A stretch of DNA of 64,000 bases from Hyphococcus aureus (GCF_042643165.1 NZ_JBHRSH010000001.1:1488001-1552000), one strand, 5' to 3'. Positions 1-8,994 are shown, numbered from the stretch's first letter. The notes: generated by a model not told the origin, from the sequence alone. Made by a program: numbers and translations.

Positions 1-637
1 AAACAGAAGCCGCGAGCATCAATTGCGCCCCATAATAAAGCGGCAGGCCCCAGGCCCTGTTGAAAAACGCCGGGGCGACAAATTTCTCCCGGGCGACGGC
101 GAGATCTGAAACTGCGAAGCCGATGGCCCCTGCGATAACGAGGAGGCTTGGCGTGGGGCGGGTTGGCGGCGCGGCGAGAAAACTGGTCGCGACCATCATG
201 GCGATGATGGCTGTGTAGACCGCAACCGGCCCGCGAAAGGCCCCGAGATGCGGCCAAAGCCAGCGCAGGGAGAGCGCGGCGAAGACAATCATGGCCGCCG
301 CCCCGACGATGAAAATCGCCGTCAATTGGGGCCAGCCCCAAAAAAATGCGCCGATATAGGCGGCGTGACCGGCGGCGAAGGCGCCCATGCCCCCGAGAAA
401 GGTTTTTTCCCCAGCAGGAATAAGGAGGATGTCGCCCGCCATGCACAAGATCAGCGCCGCGAGCACCCAGAGCCCATAGGCGCTCTCGCCTGCGCCGCCA
501 GCGAGCGCCGCCAGCACGAAAGCAAGCGACGCTGCAGGCTTTGCGATCCATCGCAGCCGCTCGTCGCCGCGATGCTCAGCCAGCAAAAGCAGTGCGACGA
601 AACCGGCGCAAACCATGGCGGCTATATTAAAACTCAT
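1..637 (-). CDS. YhhN family membrane protein (lysoplasmalogenase-like), 3' end missing
   Basis: Reading the minus strand from an ATG at 637-635 gives an open frame of 212 codons that runs off the window start, so the C-terminus is missing. An AAGGA ribosome site lies just upstream. The product is a string of hydrophobic helices with conserved YhhN/TMEM86 features: CMAGDILLIP, a GMGAFAAGHAAY stretch, AVSDLAVAREKF and, near the cut end, LPLYYGAQLML. Known members of the family hydrolyse the vinyl-ether bond of lysoplasmalogens, but most bacterial members are uncharacterised, so the substrate here is inference. It is divergent from the ETF-QO gene, and the 114 bases between them presumably hold both promoters. 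Confidence 0.8.
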   Translation of the reverse strand, partial: MSFNIAAMVCAGFVALLLLAEHRGDERLRWIAKPAASLAFVLAALAGGAGESAYGLWVLAALILCMAGDILLIPAGEKTFLGGMGAFAAGHAAYIGAFFWGWPQLTAIFIVGAAAMIVFAALSLRWLWPHLGAFRGPVAVYTAIIAMMVATSFLAAPPTRPTPSLLVIAGAIGFAVSDLAVAREKFVAPAFFNRAWGLPLYYGAQLMLAASV

Positions 638-751
638 ATGATCCTTCGGAAAACAATGCTTTGCGACGTGGCTTTTCCCGATGATTTTTGCCAAAACCGC
701 AGGACCCCGATGCGGGACTAAACCTCGTGGCAGCGAAAAAGAGAAGACGTA

Positions 752-2431
752 ATGACAGAAGAAGCGCCAGAACGCGAAGCGATGGAATTCGATGTGGTGA
801 TTGTCGGGGCGGGGCCGGCGGGCCTTTCCGCCGCCATACGCCTCAAACAGCGCGCGGCCGAGGCCGGCGGCGACATCAATGTCGTGGTTGTTGAAAAGGG
901 CTCGGAAGTCGGCGCTCATATTTTGTCGGGCGCTGTGCTCGATCCATCAGGTCTTGACGCGCTGCTCCCTGACTGGCGCGATATGGGCTCGCCCATCGAC
1001 ACGCCTGTTTCGTCCGAGAGCTTTAAAATTCTGGGCGCGAGCGGGTCTATGTCGCTGCCCGTGATTGGCATGCCGGACATGGTCAAGAACCATGGCTGCT
1101 ATATCGTTTCCATGGGCAATGTCTGCCGCTGGCTCGCCGAACAGGCTGAAGGCATGGGCGTTGAGATTTATCCCGGCATGGCGGCCTCGCAACTGCTCTA
1201 TCGCGAGGATGGTTCGGTGCGCGGCGTCGTTGTCGGTGAAATGGGCATCGGCAAGGACGGCCAGAAAAAAGACTCCTACGAGCCCGGCATGAAGCTTGTC
1301 GGCAAATATGTGCTGATCGGCGAGGGCGTGCGCGGTTCGCTGGCGAAACAGCTGATCGCGAATTTCAAGCTCGATGAAAACAGCGATCCGCAAAAATACG
1401 GCATCGGCTTGAAAGAGCTGTGGGAGATTGCGCCGGAAAAATCGCGCCCCGGCCATGTGCAACATACATTCGGTTGGCCGCTGAAAGACGACACCGGCGG
1501 CGGCTCGTTCCTCTATCACTATAGCGACAACACCATCGCGCTCGGTTTTGTCGTGCATCTGAACTATAAAAATCCCTACCTTTATCCGTATGGGGAGTTT
1601 CAGAAATTCAAGACCCATCCGGAGATCGCCGAGCTTCTGGAAGGCGGCAAGCGTATCGCCTATGGCTCGCGCGCCATTACCGAGGGCGGCTATCAGTCTG
1701 TTCCGAAACTCGCCTTTCCGGGCGGCGCGCTGATCGGCTGTTCCGCGGGCTTCGTCAATGTGCCGCGCATCAAGGGCAATCACAACGCCATGCTGACGGG
1801 CATGATGGCGGCGGATGCGGCTTTCGAGGCTGTAAGCGCCGGTCGCGAAGGCGATATGCTCGACGCTTATGAGGCCGCCTATCACGCCTCCGGCGTCAAG
1901 CGAGAGCTTTTCAAGGCGCGCAATGTGAAACCCCTATGGTCAAAATTCGGCACGCGCATCGGCGCTATTGCGCTGGGCGGGCTCGAATTATGGATGAATT
2001 CGATTGTTTCCGGGCTGTCCTTTTTCGGGACATTGAGGCACGGGAAAACCGATGCGGCGGCGACGGAGCCGGCGGCCAAGCACAAGCCTGTCGAGTATCC
2101 GCGCCCCGATGGACAGACAACCTTCGACCGACTGACAAATGTCGCCTTTTCCGCGACCAATCACGAAGAAGATCAGCCTTCCCACCTCAAACTTAAAGAT
2201 CCTTCAATCCCCATCGGCGTTAATCTGCCGGTCTATGCCGAGCCTGCGCAACGCTATTGTCCGGCAGGTGTTTATGAAGTGGTGACCGGGGAGGGCGGCG
2301 GCGATCCGCAGTTTCAGATCAATGCCCAGAACTGCGTTCACTGCAAAACCTGCGACATCAAAGATCCGTCGCAAAACATTGTCTGGACGACGCCTGAAGG
2401 CGGCGGCGGGCCGAATTATCCAAATATGTAA
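752..2431 (+). CDS. Electron transfer flavoprotein-ubiquinone oxidoreductase (ETF-QO)
   Basis: This 559-residue enzyme passes electrons from reduced electron-transfer flavoprotein to ubiquinone at the inner membrane, linking fatty acid and amino acid dehydrogenases to respiration. The N-terminal FAD fold is visible as VVIVGAGPAGLSAAIRL (about residues 15-31). The C-terminal 4Fe-4S domain has its four cysteines at about C503 (in YCPAGVYEV) and C528, C531 and C534 (NCVHCKTC), and the chain ends in the typical GGPNYPNM tail. Length matches the family. A second in-frame ATG at 782 would remove ten residues; 752 was kept because both precede the FAD motif and neither has a strong ribosome site. 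Twelve bases separate it from the next gene, so co-transcription is likely. Confidence 0.95.
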   Translation: MTEEAPEREAMEFDVVIVGAGPAGLSAAIRLKQRAAEAGGDINVVVVEKGSEVGAHILSGAVLDPSGLDALLPDWRDMGSPIDTPVSSESFKILGASGSMSLPVIGMPDMVKNHGCYIVSMGNVCRWLAEQAEGMGVEIYPGMAASQLLYREDGSVRGVVVGEMGIGKDGQKKDSYEPGMKLVGKYVLIGEGVRGSLAKQLIANFKLDENSDPQKYGIGLKELWEIAPEKSRPGHVQHTFGWPLKDDTGGGSFLYHYSDNTIALGFVVHLNYKNPYLYPYGEFQKFKTHPEIAELLEGGKRIAYGSRAITEGGYQSVPKLAFPGGALIGCSAGFVNVPRIKGNHNAMLTGMMAADAAFEAVSAGREGDMLDAYEAAYHASGVKRELFKARNVKPLWSKFGTRIGAIALGGLELWMNSIVSGLSFFGTLRHGKTDAAATEPAAKHKPVEYPRPDGQTTFDRLTNVAFSATNHEEDQPSHLKLKDPSIPIGVNLPVYAEPAQRYCPAGVYEVVTGEGGGDPQFQINAQNCVHCKTCDIKDPSQNIVWTTPEGGGGPNYPNM

Positions 2432-2442
2432 GGAGCGCCCGA

Positions 2443-4182
2443 GTGCCGCGCAAAAGTCTGTTTAGTCTATTCGCCATTGGTCTGGCCGCTACCGGCTGCG
2501 CGACGTCGCCGAATGAGGCGACCGTCGTTGGCGACTACCTGACGGGGCGTCTCGCCGCGCGCAGCAATAATGTCGGCGTCGCGGCGGAAGCCTTCGGCGA
2601 TGTCGAGACCGGCGGTTCAAACACCGATGAAGTTCTGCGTGGCGCGTTTTTCTTTCAGGTGGCGTCCGGCGACATTGACGCGGCTGCTGCGCTGGCGCCG
2701 AAAATTCTTTCCAATGACGATATTGAGGATGACGATCTCGCGCGGTTGGTCGAAGCTGCGCACGCTCTGAAAAACAAAAACTATCCTGGCGCGCGCGCTG
2801 CGCTTTCCGCTGATGCGGAGGTTGAGTATTTCGCGGCGGCCATGATCATCCTCGATGCATGGGCCATCGCTGGTGAAGAGGGGCCGGAACCGGCGCTCAA
2901 AGCGCTGGCGGCGAAAAAGGGCGAAACCTTCCGCGGATTTCATCCTTTGCATCAGGCGTTTCTGTTTGAAAACGCCGGGCTCGTTGATGAGGCGCGCACT
3001 GCGTACCAGCTTGCGCTCATGTCCTATGGCGGCATCGTCGCCCGTGACGCCTATGGATCGTTTCTTGAGCGCTCCGGCGGTCTCGACGGCGCCCGCAACC
3101 ATTATGAATTATTGGCGCAATATCCCGGTCCTGACCGTCAGGTGGCGGAGAGCGGACTGCGCCGCCTTGACGCCGGCAAGACCGATACGGCTTGGGCCGA
3201 TGTAACGCCGCAAAAAGGCGCTGCCGTCGCGCTGTATATCTTCGGCTCTGCAGTGCTGCAGCAAACTGTTGAACAGCGTGACGCGGCGGAAAAAGCCGGC
3301 TTTCGCGTCGGTGACGCCAATTATGATATGCCGCTGGCTTTCACGCGCATTGCGCTCTATCTCGCGCCGGAATTCGATCATGCGCAGCGTCTCGCGGGCT
3401 CGATTTTGAACGCCTATGGCGACAATAAAAAGGCCGTCGCCATGTTGCGGGGCATTCCGAAATCTTCCGCTTTTTATGAGCAGGCGCAGATCGAAGTTGC
3501 CGGCGGGCTTATGGCGCAAGGCGAGGACCGTGAAGCAAAAAGGCTCTTACGCGCGCTGGCCAATTCGGGAAGCTCGCCGGAAGGACGGTTCACCTATGCT
3601 AACCTGCTCGCCAGTGAAGGCGATCATCGCGGCGCCGTGCGCGAATATACGGCGCTGATCGACGCCCTACCGGAAGATCCCCATGAAGACGCATGGCGGT
3701 TTCTGGTCGGGCGCGCCGCCTCTTATCTGACGCTCGATAACTGGCCCGCTGCAGAAACCGATCTGAAGCGGGCGGTGGAGATCGCTCCGGAAGAATCTGC
3801 GGCGCTCAACTATCTCGGTTATTCCTGGGCGGAGCGCGGTGAAAATCTCGAAGAGGCGTTCAGTCTGATCGAAAAGGCGGTGGCGCTTGAGCCCAATTCC
3901 GGCGCCTATATCGACAGTCTCGGCTGGGCCCACTATCAGCGCGGCGATTATGAGGAAGCGGTCGGGCATCTCGAGCACGCTGCGTCTCTGGAGCCCGCTG
4001 ATCCGACGATTACGGATCATCTTGGCGATGTCTATTGGCGTCTCGGACGCAAGATTGAGGCGCGCTATGAATGGCGCCGCGTTCTGGAGCTGGAGCCCAC
4101 GGAAACATTGCGCAAAAGCATTGAAGACAAGATCAAGGATGGGTTGCCGCCGGAAACCGGTTCGCCGGAAAATGATGCATGA
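2443..4182 (+). CDS. Tetratricopeptide repeat lipoprotein
   Basis: A 579-residue protein starting at GTG, with AAGGAG eight bases upstream. The first 19 residues are a lipoprotein-like signal (basic start, hydrophobic core, AATGC with Cys19), suggesting export and lipid anchoring. The rest is helical repeats. The clearest TPRs are in the last third, for example ALNYLGYSWAERGE, AYIDSLGWAHYQRGDYEEA and TITDHLGDVYWRLGRKIEA. It probably acts as a periplasmic assembly or scaffold protein; no enzymatic motif is visible. Its stop overlaps the ispE start by four bases (ATGA), so translation is probably coupled. TPR proteins directly before ispE occur in other alphaproteobacteria as far as I recall, but the partner is unknown. 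Confidence 0.85.
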   Translation: MPRKSLFSLFAIGLAATGCATSPNEATVVGDYLTGRLAARSNNVGVAAEAFGDVETGGSNTDEVLRGAFFFQVASGDIDAAAALAPKILSNDDIEDDDLARLVEAAHALKNKNYPGARAALSADAEVEYFAAAMIILDAWAIAGEEGPEPALKALAAKKGETFRGFHPLHQAFLFENAGLVDEARTAYQLALMSYGGIVARDAYGSFLERSGGLDGARNHYELLAQYPGPDRQVAESGLRRLDAGKTDTAWADVTPQKGAAVALYIFGSAVLQQTVEQRDAAEKAGFRVGDANYDMPLAFTRIALYLAPEFDHAQRLAGSILNAYGDNKKAVAMLRGIPKSSAFYEQAQIEVAGGLMAQGEDREAKRLLRALANSGSSPEGRFTYANLLASEGDHRGAVREYTALIDALPEDPHEDAWRFLVGRAASYLTLDNWPAAETDLKRAVEIAPEESAALNYLGYSWAERGENLEEAFSLIEKAVALEPNSGAYIDSLGWAHYQRGDYEEAVGHLEHAASLEPADPTITDHLGDVYWRLGRKIEARYEWRRVLELEPTETLRKSIEDKIKDGLPPETGSPENDA

Positions 4183-5057
4183 TCGCTCTCGCCGCGCCTG
4201 CAAAGATCAATCTTTATCTGCATATCGGGCCTGTTCGTCCTGACGGGCTGCATGATCTCGCCAGTCTTTTTGTGTTCGCCCGTGACGGCGACGTCATTCG
4301 CGTTGAGCCTGCGAAGAGTTTGTCGCTAACCATGACGGGGCCTTATGCGCCGCTGCTGAAAGATCTTCCGCCGGAAAAAAACCTTGTCTATCGCGCAGCG
4401 CAAATGCTCGCCCATGCGGCGGGGGTTGAGGCGGGGGCTGCAATTACGCTGGAGAAAAATCTTCCCGTCGCGGCGGGCGTCGGCGGCGGATCGGCCGATG
4501 CGGCGGCGGCGTTGAACGCGCTGGTGGCGCTATGGAAGATTGATATTGGTGAGGAGGCGTTGATCCGGCTCGCCTTCCGTTTGGGCGCCGATGTTCCGGC
4601 CTGTCTTGCAAAAGCGCCGGTGAATGTTTCGGGCGCGGGGGAGCGGATCGAGCAAGGCCCGTCCTTGCCGCCATTATGGATCACGCTCGTCAATCCGCGT
4701 GTGGAAATGCCCACGGGGCCGATTTTTCGCGCCTTTGACAAGGCCTATCCCGCGCCGCCGGCGCCATTGCTCGCGAATTTCAGGGCGGCTAACTACCAGC
4801 AACTGAAACAGGCGATGCAGGCGACGCGCAATGATCTCGAAGCTTTCGCTATCGAAAAGGCGCCGGTGATCCGTGAGGTGATCAATCGGCTCGCGGCGGC
4901 GCCCGGCGCTCTCGCGGCGCGCATGTCCGGCTCCGGCGCTACGTGTTTCGCCTTGTTTGCGTCGCCCGTTTCGGCCTCTCGTGCGGCGCGTGCGGCGCAA
5001 GCGCGTGGACACTGGGCCATGGCCTCGGCGCTTTATGTGCGCCTGGGCGACGTTTGA
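4179..5057 (+). CDS. ispE: 4-diphosphocytidyl-2-C-methyl-D-erythritol kinase
   Basis: This GHMP kinase phosphorylates CDP-methylerythritol in the non-mevalonate pathway, supplying isoprenoids for undecaprenyl phosphate and ubiquinone. The N-terminal APAKINLYLHIG motif contains the substrate-binding lysine. The ATP-binding loop PVAAGVGGGSADAAAAL sits at about residues 90-106, followed by FRLGADVPACL and the C-terminal ARMSGSGATCFALF. The length (292) is normal. The ATG overlaps the end of the TPR lipoprotein gene. A polyprenyl diphosphate synthase gene further along (6269-7366) consumes the product of the same pathway. Confidence 0.95.
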   Translation: MIALAAPAKINLYLHIGPVRPDGLHDLASLFVFARDGDVIRVEPAKSLSLTMTGPYAPLLKDLPPEKNLVYRAAQMLAHAAGVEAGAAITLEKNLPVAAGVGGGSADAAAALNALVALWKIDIGEEALIRLAFRLGADVPACLAKAPVNVSGAGERIEQGPSLPPLWITLVNPRVEMPTGPIFRAFDKAYPAPPAPLLANFRAANYQQLKQAMQATRNDLEAFAIEKAPVIREVINRLAAAPGALAARMSGSGATCFALFASPVSASRAARAAQARGHWAMASALYVRLGDV

Positions 5058-5100
5058 AAAAGCGTTAGCTGGTTTTCGTAAAACGCTGCGATAAACAAAT

Positions 5101-5148
5101 ACCTAGACCATCATGAGCGCTTTCGAAATTGTGCATGATGGTCTAGGT
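5101..5148. repeat. Perfect 15-bp inverted repeat after ispE
   Basis: ACCTAGACCATCATG (5101-5115) and its exact reverse complement (5134-5148) flank an 18-base loop that itself holds TTCGAA. TTTT follows the second arm, so it may terminate ispE transcripts or be a dispersed repeat. Thirteen bases of the second arm plus its T run (5138-5150) recur, inverted, at 25410-25422 immediately before another gene. An ATG inside the first arm (5113) is in frame with the next gene but is an unlikely start for that reason. Confidence 0.75.
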
Positions 5149-5175
5149 TTTAAGCTCCAGAACCCGGCGGATTTC

Positions 5176-6261
5176 ATGCTGATCGAACCTTTCATTTTCG
5201 CCTGTGCCGGCGCGGTCACGATCGCCGTCAGCTATTGCGCCTGTCTTTATGCGGCGCAGGCGCGGCGCGTGCTCGATCATCCCAATGAGCGGTCCAGCCA
5301 CACGAGCGCGACCCCGCGCAATGGCGGTTCGGCGATCATGGCGGGCTGGGTCGCGGGGGCTTTTGTTGTTTCCGCTTTCGCGGGCGATGCGGACGCTGCC
5401 GGCAAGCTCGCAAGACTGGCGGTCTGCGGCGGTCTCGCCTTCGCACTCGGTTACGCTGACGATCATCTGACATTTTCGCCGATCTGGAAACTGGTGGGAC
5501 AGGTGGCGATCGCCGCGCTTTTCACCATTCTTTTCGCGCCGCTCCAATCCGTTCCGTTGCCGTGGTTCGGGGAGGTGGCGATTCCTGCTGCGGTGAGCGT
5601 GCCGGTCACGATCCTCTGGATCGCGGGTTTCATGAACGCGTTTAATTTCATGGACGGCGCCAATGGCATGGCTGGCGGCGCGGCGGCGGTGGGCCTCGCC
5701 TGGTTTGCGGTGATCGCGAGTTTCACGGGCGCCCCGGCGCTGGCGGTTGCGGCGCTGTTGCTGGCGCTGTCGGCGGCGTCGTTCCTGCCGGAAAATCTTT
5801 TGCGCGGTAAATTGTTCATGGGCGACAATGGCAGTCAGGCGCTCGGTTTTTTCATCGCGGCTTTCGCGGTGCTCGGCGTCAACTGGACAGACGGGCATCT
5901 CAGCGCGCTCGTCATTCCGGTGATCTTTTTGCCGTTTCTGTTTGACGTTGCATGGACGCTGGTTTCGCGCTTCTTGCGGAAACAGAATGTCCTTGAGGCC
6001 CACCGCGAGCATTTCTACCAGTTGATGATGCGTCTCGGCGCGTCCCATGCGCGGGTCTCTATTGTCTATATGTCGCTGATCAGTTTCTCATCGGCGGCGG
6101 CGATTTTGATGCTGACTCATCCGGCGACGCTGCACTGGATGACTCCGCTGGTGCTGTCGCTCCTGTTCACGATTGGCGCGGTCGCGATCTATCGCCCCGC
6201 GATGCGCGCCGGGCTGTTGGCGAGCGCCGAACCGGATGCGTCTTTTTCCGCCGCTGAATAG
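5176..6261 (+). CDS. MraY/WecA-like glycosyl-phosphate transferase (GT4-type membrane enzyme)
   Basis: A polytopic membrane protein of about 361 residues in the family that transfers a sugar phosphate from a UDP-sugar to a polyprenyl phosphate at the cytoplasmic face. Key motifs are HPNERSSHTSATPRNGG near the N-terminus, AFALGYADDHLTF (the aspartate pair), NAFNFMDGANGMAGG, FMGDNGSQALGF and the C-terminal HREHFYQLMMRLG, which is typical of the WecA/WbpL branch rather than MraY. It probably primes O-antigen, capsule or another envelope glycan. The frame is open from an ATG at 5113, but that codon lies in the inverted repeat, so the ATG at 5176 just before the first membrane helix is preferred. 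No glycan cluster adjoins it, so the acceptor product is unknown. Confidence 0.85.
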   Translation: MLIEPFIFACAGAVTIAVSYCACLYAAQARRVLDHPNERSSHTSATPRNGGSAIMAGWVAGAFVVSAFAGDADAAGKLARLAVCGGLAFALGYADDHLTFSPIWKLVGQVAIAALFTILFAPLQSVPLPWFGEVAIPAAVSVPVTILWIAGFMNAFNFMDGANGMAGGAAAVGLAWFAVIASFTGAPALAVAALLLALSAASFLPENLLRGKLFMGDNGSQALGFFIAAFAVLGVNWTDGHLSALVIPVIFLPFLFDVAWTLVSRFLRKQNVLEAHREHFYQLMMRLGASHARVSIVYMSLISFSSAAAILMLTHPATLHWMTPLVLSLLFTIGAVAIYRPAMRAGLLASAEPDASFSAAE

Positions 6262-6268
6262 AGTTGCT

Positions 6269-7366
6269 TTAAGCGCCGCGGGCTGTCGAGGTTTCGACCA
6301 GGTCGGCGAGCGCGCTCGTAAAGTCGTTCTGCGGCGCATCTTCAAGCGCATCAAGCGCCTTGCGGGTGTAGGAACGGGCGCATTCAATCGTGTCTTCAAG
6401 CGCGCCGTCGCGCTCCATCAATTCCCGCGCTTTTTCGAAATCGCCTTTTTCCTGGCGGCCTTCGGTGATGACCCGGCGCCAGAAAGGTTTTTCTTCATCG
6501 CGCGCGCGGGCGACGGCGAAAACCACCGGCGCCGTCATCTTGCCTTCGCGGAAATCATCGCCGATTGTTTTGCCGAGCGCGTATTCGAATCCTGAATAAT
6601 CAAGTGCGTCATCAATAAGCTGATAGGCGACGCCGAAATGATCGCCGAAACGGCGCATGGCGTCTTCATCCTGTGCGCCGGAGCCGGAGATCATGGCGCC
6701 GACTTCCGTTGCGGCGGCGAACAGCGCCGCCGTCTTCGCCTTCACCACATTGATATAGGTCTCGAAGGTGGCGGCGATATTTTTCTGTGTCGTCAATTGC
6801 AGGACTTCGCCTTCGGCGATAACGCCTGACGCATGGGACAGGGCGCGCAGGACGCCCAGATTCTTCGCTTCGACCATCAGTTCAAAGGCGCGCGAGAAAA
6901 TGAAATCGCCGACGAGCACGCTTTCCTTATTGCCCCAGATGATGTTCGCGGTGGAGGCGCCGCGGCGCAGCGCCGATCCGTCAACGACATCGTCATGCAG
7001 CAGCGTGGCGCCATGGATAAGCTCAACCGCAGCGGCGAGTTTCACATGGTCATCGCCGTCATAGGAAAAGACGCCGGCGGAGGCGAGGGTGAGCATCGGG
7101 CGTAGCCGCTTGCCCCCGGCATTGATGAGGTGACCCGCCAGTTGCGGGATCATCGCCACCGGCGAATCGAGGCGGCCCAGGATTTCCCGGTTCACAGCCT
7201 GAAGATCGGCGTCGGTCAGCGCGCGCAGGCGGTCGACCGCCGAAAGGAACTCCGGCGCGCGTTTTGCGGCGATAGTCTCGCTTGCTGTCGCGGCCAGTCC
7301 CAAAATTACGCCTTTCGCCTCATTGCAACGGGTTCGCAGATTGGTCGCTGGCGGCTGACCGGTCAA
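6269..7366 (-). CDS. ispB: Polyprenyl diphosphate synthase (octaprenyl/decaprenyl type)
   Basis: A trans-isoprenyl diphosphate synthase of 365 residues that elongates farnesyl diphosphate with isopentenyl diphosphate to make the ubiquinone side chain. Both Asp-rich motifs are intact: LLHDDVVDG (DDVVD at 125-129) and LIDDALDYSG (DDALD at 252-256), with the GGKRLRP substrate loop at about 85-90 and KTAALFAAATE in the middle. The first 45 residues are longer than in most relatives and may be partly untranslated, but no other ATG precedes the conserved core. Chain length cannot be read directly. It converges on the MraY-like gene with a seven-base gap and is divergent from the S49 peptidase gene. 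The symbol assumes the quinone role. Confidence 0.88.
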   Translation of the reverse strand: MTGQPPATNLRTRCNEAKGVILGLAATASETIAAKRAPEFLSAVDRLRALTDADLQAVNREILGRLDSPVAMIPQLAGHLINAGGKRLRPMLTLASAGVFSYDGDDHVKLAAAVELIHGATLLHDDVVDGSALRRGASTANIIWGNKESVLVGDFIFSRAFELMVEAKNLGVLRALSHASGVIAEGEVLQLTTQKNIAATFETYINVVKAKTAALFAAATEVGAMISGSGAQDEDAMRRFGDHFGVAYQLIDDALDYSGFEYALGKTIGDDFREGKMTAPVVFAVARARDEEKPFWRRVITEGRQEKGDFEKARELMERDGALEDTIECARSYTRKALDALEDAPQNDFTSALADLVETSTARGA

Positions 7367-7462
7367 GCGCTCCCGGCTGCGGCCTTTCGGCGGCGTCCCG
7401 GGTAACCATCTTTCCAGCGGCGCTGGCGCTGGCGCATTGAAAAGCTTCGGCTTTTACCTTAC

Positions 7463-8350
7463 TTGCAGCCGATGGCAGATATCTCCGAACTCTTCAAAAA
7501 TCTCTGGCTGAAGCTCCCCTTCACAGGTGAATCGGCGCCTCGCGTATCCGTGATTGAGCTTAACGGCGTCATTGGCGAAATGGGCGCCGGGCGCAAAGGG
7601 CTGACGCTCAAAAAAATCGAGAAGGCGATTGAGGCGGCGTTCAAGCCGGGTGATCTGAAAGCAGTGGCGCTGGCGATCAATTCGCCCGGCGGGTCTCCGG
7701 TTCAATCGCGTCTTATCATGAGCGCCATCCGGCGGCAGGCGCGCGAAAAGGATGTTCCTGTCCTGGCCTTTATCGAGGATGTGGGCGCTTCGGGCGGATA
7801 TATTCTCGCTATCGCCGCCGACGAAATTTACGCTGATGAAAGCTCCATTGTGGGCTCGATCGGCGTGATTTCCGGCGGTTTCGGATTTCCAGAAGCGATC
7901 AAAAAGCTGGGGATTGAGCGGCGCGTTTACACGGCTGGCGAAAACAAATCGACGCTGGACCCGTTCAAACCCGAAGATCCGGAAGATGTGGCCCGGCTCG
8001 AGGTGATGCTCGCTGAACTCCACGACCAGTTCATTGCGCTGGTGAAGGAGCGGCGCGGTGACAAGCTTTCCAGCGATCCCGATCTCTTTTCGGGACGGTT
8101 CTGGACAGGCGCTGCGGCGGCGCAAAAGGGATTGGTCGACGGAACCGCTCAACTCGGCGATTTTCTGCGCGACCGCTACGGAAAAGATGTTAAGGTCAAG
8201 CGTATCTCGCCCGACAGCGGGTCTCTCCTGAAAAAACTGATGGGGGGCGAAGCTGGGGCGTCAGGACTTTCGGCGCCGTCCCTGATCGACGCCGATGAGA
8301 TGCTGGCGGCGGGCGAGCGCAGGGCGTTATGGGCGCGATTCGGTCTTTAG
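7463..8350 (+). CDS. S49 family serine peptidase (SppA/SohB-like)
   Basis: A 295-residue peptidase of the signal-peptide-peptidase A family, which degrades membrane-derived peptides with a Ser-Lys dyad. The nucleophile is Ser110 in VGASGGYILA and the general base is Lys162 in AGENKSTLDPF, both in canonical context. INSPGGSP (73-80) forms the oxyanion strand and IVGSIGVI follows the serine. There is no N-terminal membrane helix, so it resembles the short single-domain forms, possibly peripheral to the membrane. A second ATG at 7472 is an alternative start. A small UUCG hairpin (7440-7455, stem AAAAGC/GCTTTT) lies eight bases before the start codon. Confidence 0.88.
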   Translation: MQPMADISELFKNLWLKLPFTGESAPRVSVIELNGVIGEMGAGRKGLTLKKIEKAIEAAFKPGDLKAVALAINSPGGSPVQSRLIMSAIRRQAREKDVPVLAFIEDVGASGGYILAIAADEIYADESSIVGSIGVISGGFGFPEAIKKLGIERRVYTAGENKSTLDPFKPEDPEDVARLEVMLAELHDQFIALVKERRGDKLSSDPDLFSGRFWTGAAAAQKGLVDGTAQLGDFLRDRYGKDVKVKRISPDSGSLLKKLMGGEAGASGLSAPSLIDADEMLAAGERRALWARFGL

Positions 8351-8377
8351 GGCCGAGACTTGGACAGGAGATTCGCC

Positions 8378-8587
8378 ATGAGCGCAGTCACCACTCTTGT
8401 TGCGACGGTTGCGGCCGCCGCGGGCGCTGTCGCCCTGTTCCGCGTCGCTGAAAGACGCATGCGGCCGCTTCGCAAGGCGTTGAACGAGATGCGAAAAGCG
8501 GCGTCCCCTACTGGCGGCGATGTCATCGACTATGAACAGGACTCTGAAAGCGGCGTCTTTCGTCCCAAGGGCGGGGTGCGTTCCTAA
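8378..8587 (+). CDS. Small single-helix membrane protein
   Basis: A 69-residue protein following the S49 peptidase by 27 bases, with AGGAG about eight bases before the ATG at 8378. An upstream TTG at 8360 is in frame but has no ribosome site. Residues 2-22 (SAVTTLVATVAAAAGAVALF) form one membrane helix, followed by a basic amphipathic stretch (RVAERRMRPLRKALNEMRK) and a polar tail. Small membrane proteins of this shape often follow SppA-like genes in alphaproteobacteria. No family can be named with certainty. Its last four bases overlap the convergent yjbQ stop. Confidence 0.7.
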   Translation: MSAVTTLVATVAAAAGAVALFRVAERRMRPLRKALNEMRKAASPTGGDVIDYEQDSESGVFRPKGGVRS

Positions 8588-8994
8588 ACGCCTTCAATCA
8601 AGGTGACGACAATGCGCCGTCTTTGCGGCGCGCGCCGATGTTCAAGCACATAAATTCCCTGCCAGGTTCCCAGCAGTAATCGTCCTTCAGCAAACGGGAC
8701 GGTGAGCGATGTCGCGGTCACCGCGGATTTCAAATGCGCGGGCATGTCATCCGGGCCTTCGGCGTCATGGCGATAGGGTCCGGTTTCTGGCGCGATGCTG
8801 TCGAGCCAGTCGAGAAGGTCGCGCATCACATCCGGGTCGGCGTTTTCCTGTATCGTCAGCGATGCGGAGGTATGCTGGATAAACAGATGGGCGAGCCCGT
8901 TCTGGATCGGGGCCTGGGCGAGGACGGCCTCCAGCTGCGCCGTGATGTCGATGGCCTTGCGCCCCGCAGTTTCGACCGTTAGAAGCGTCGCCAT
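8584..8994 (-). CDS. yjbQ: YjbQ/UPF0047 family protein
   Basis: A compact 136-residue beta-barrel protein of the YjbQ family. Conserved blocks are visible in order: LFIQHTSASLTIQENADP with the invariant HTSA, MRDLLDWLDSIAP, RHDAEGPDDMPAHLKSA, and LLLGTWQGIYVLEHRRAPQRR with the GTWQ signature. E. coli YjbQ was reported to have weak thiamine phosphate synthase activity, but its normal job is not settled. A dedicated thiE lies in this same window (22091), which argues against YjbQ being the main thiamine enzyme here. It is divergent from the exonuclease gene across about 130 bases. Confidence 0.92.
   Translation of the reverse strand: MATLLTVETAGRKAIDITAQLEAVLAQAPIQNGLAHLFIQHTSASLTIQENADPDVMRDLLDWLDSIAPETGPYRHDAEGPDDMPAHLKSAVTATSLTVPFAEGRLLLGTWQGIYVLEHRRAPQRRRIVVTLIEGV

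Noticed and set aside
947..1885. 312-codon minus-strand frame inside the ETF-QO gene
   Set aside because: Shadow of a well supported gene; product is His/Arg-rich and featureless.
5113..5175. Upstream start codon for the MraY/WecA-like gene
   Set aside because: The ATG and the next codons lie inside a perfect inverted repeat, and the product there is not membrane-like; the ATG at 5176 suits the first helix better.
7440..7455. AAAAGC-TTCG-GCTTTT mini-hairpin before the S49 peptidase
   Set aside because: Stable UUCG loop but too short and too close to the start codon to call a terminator; noted only with the gene.
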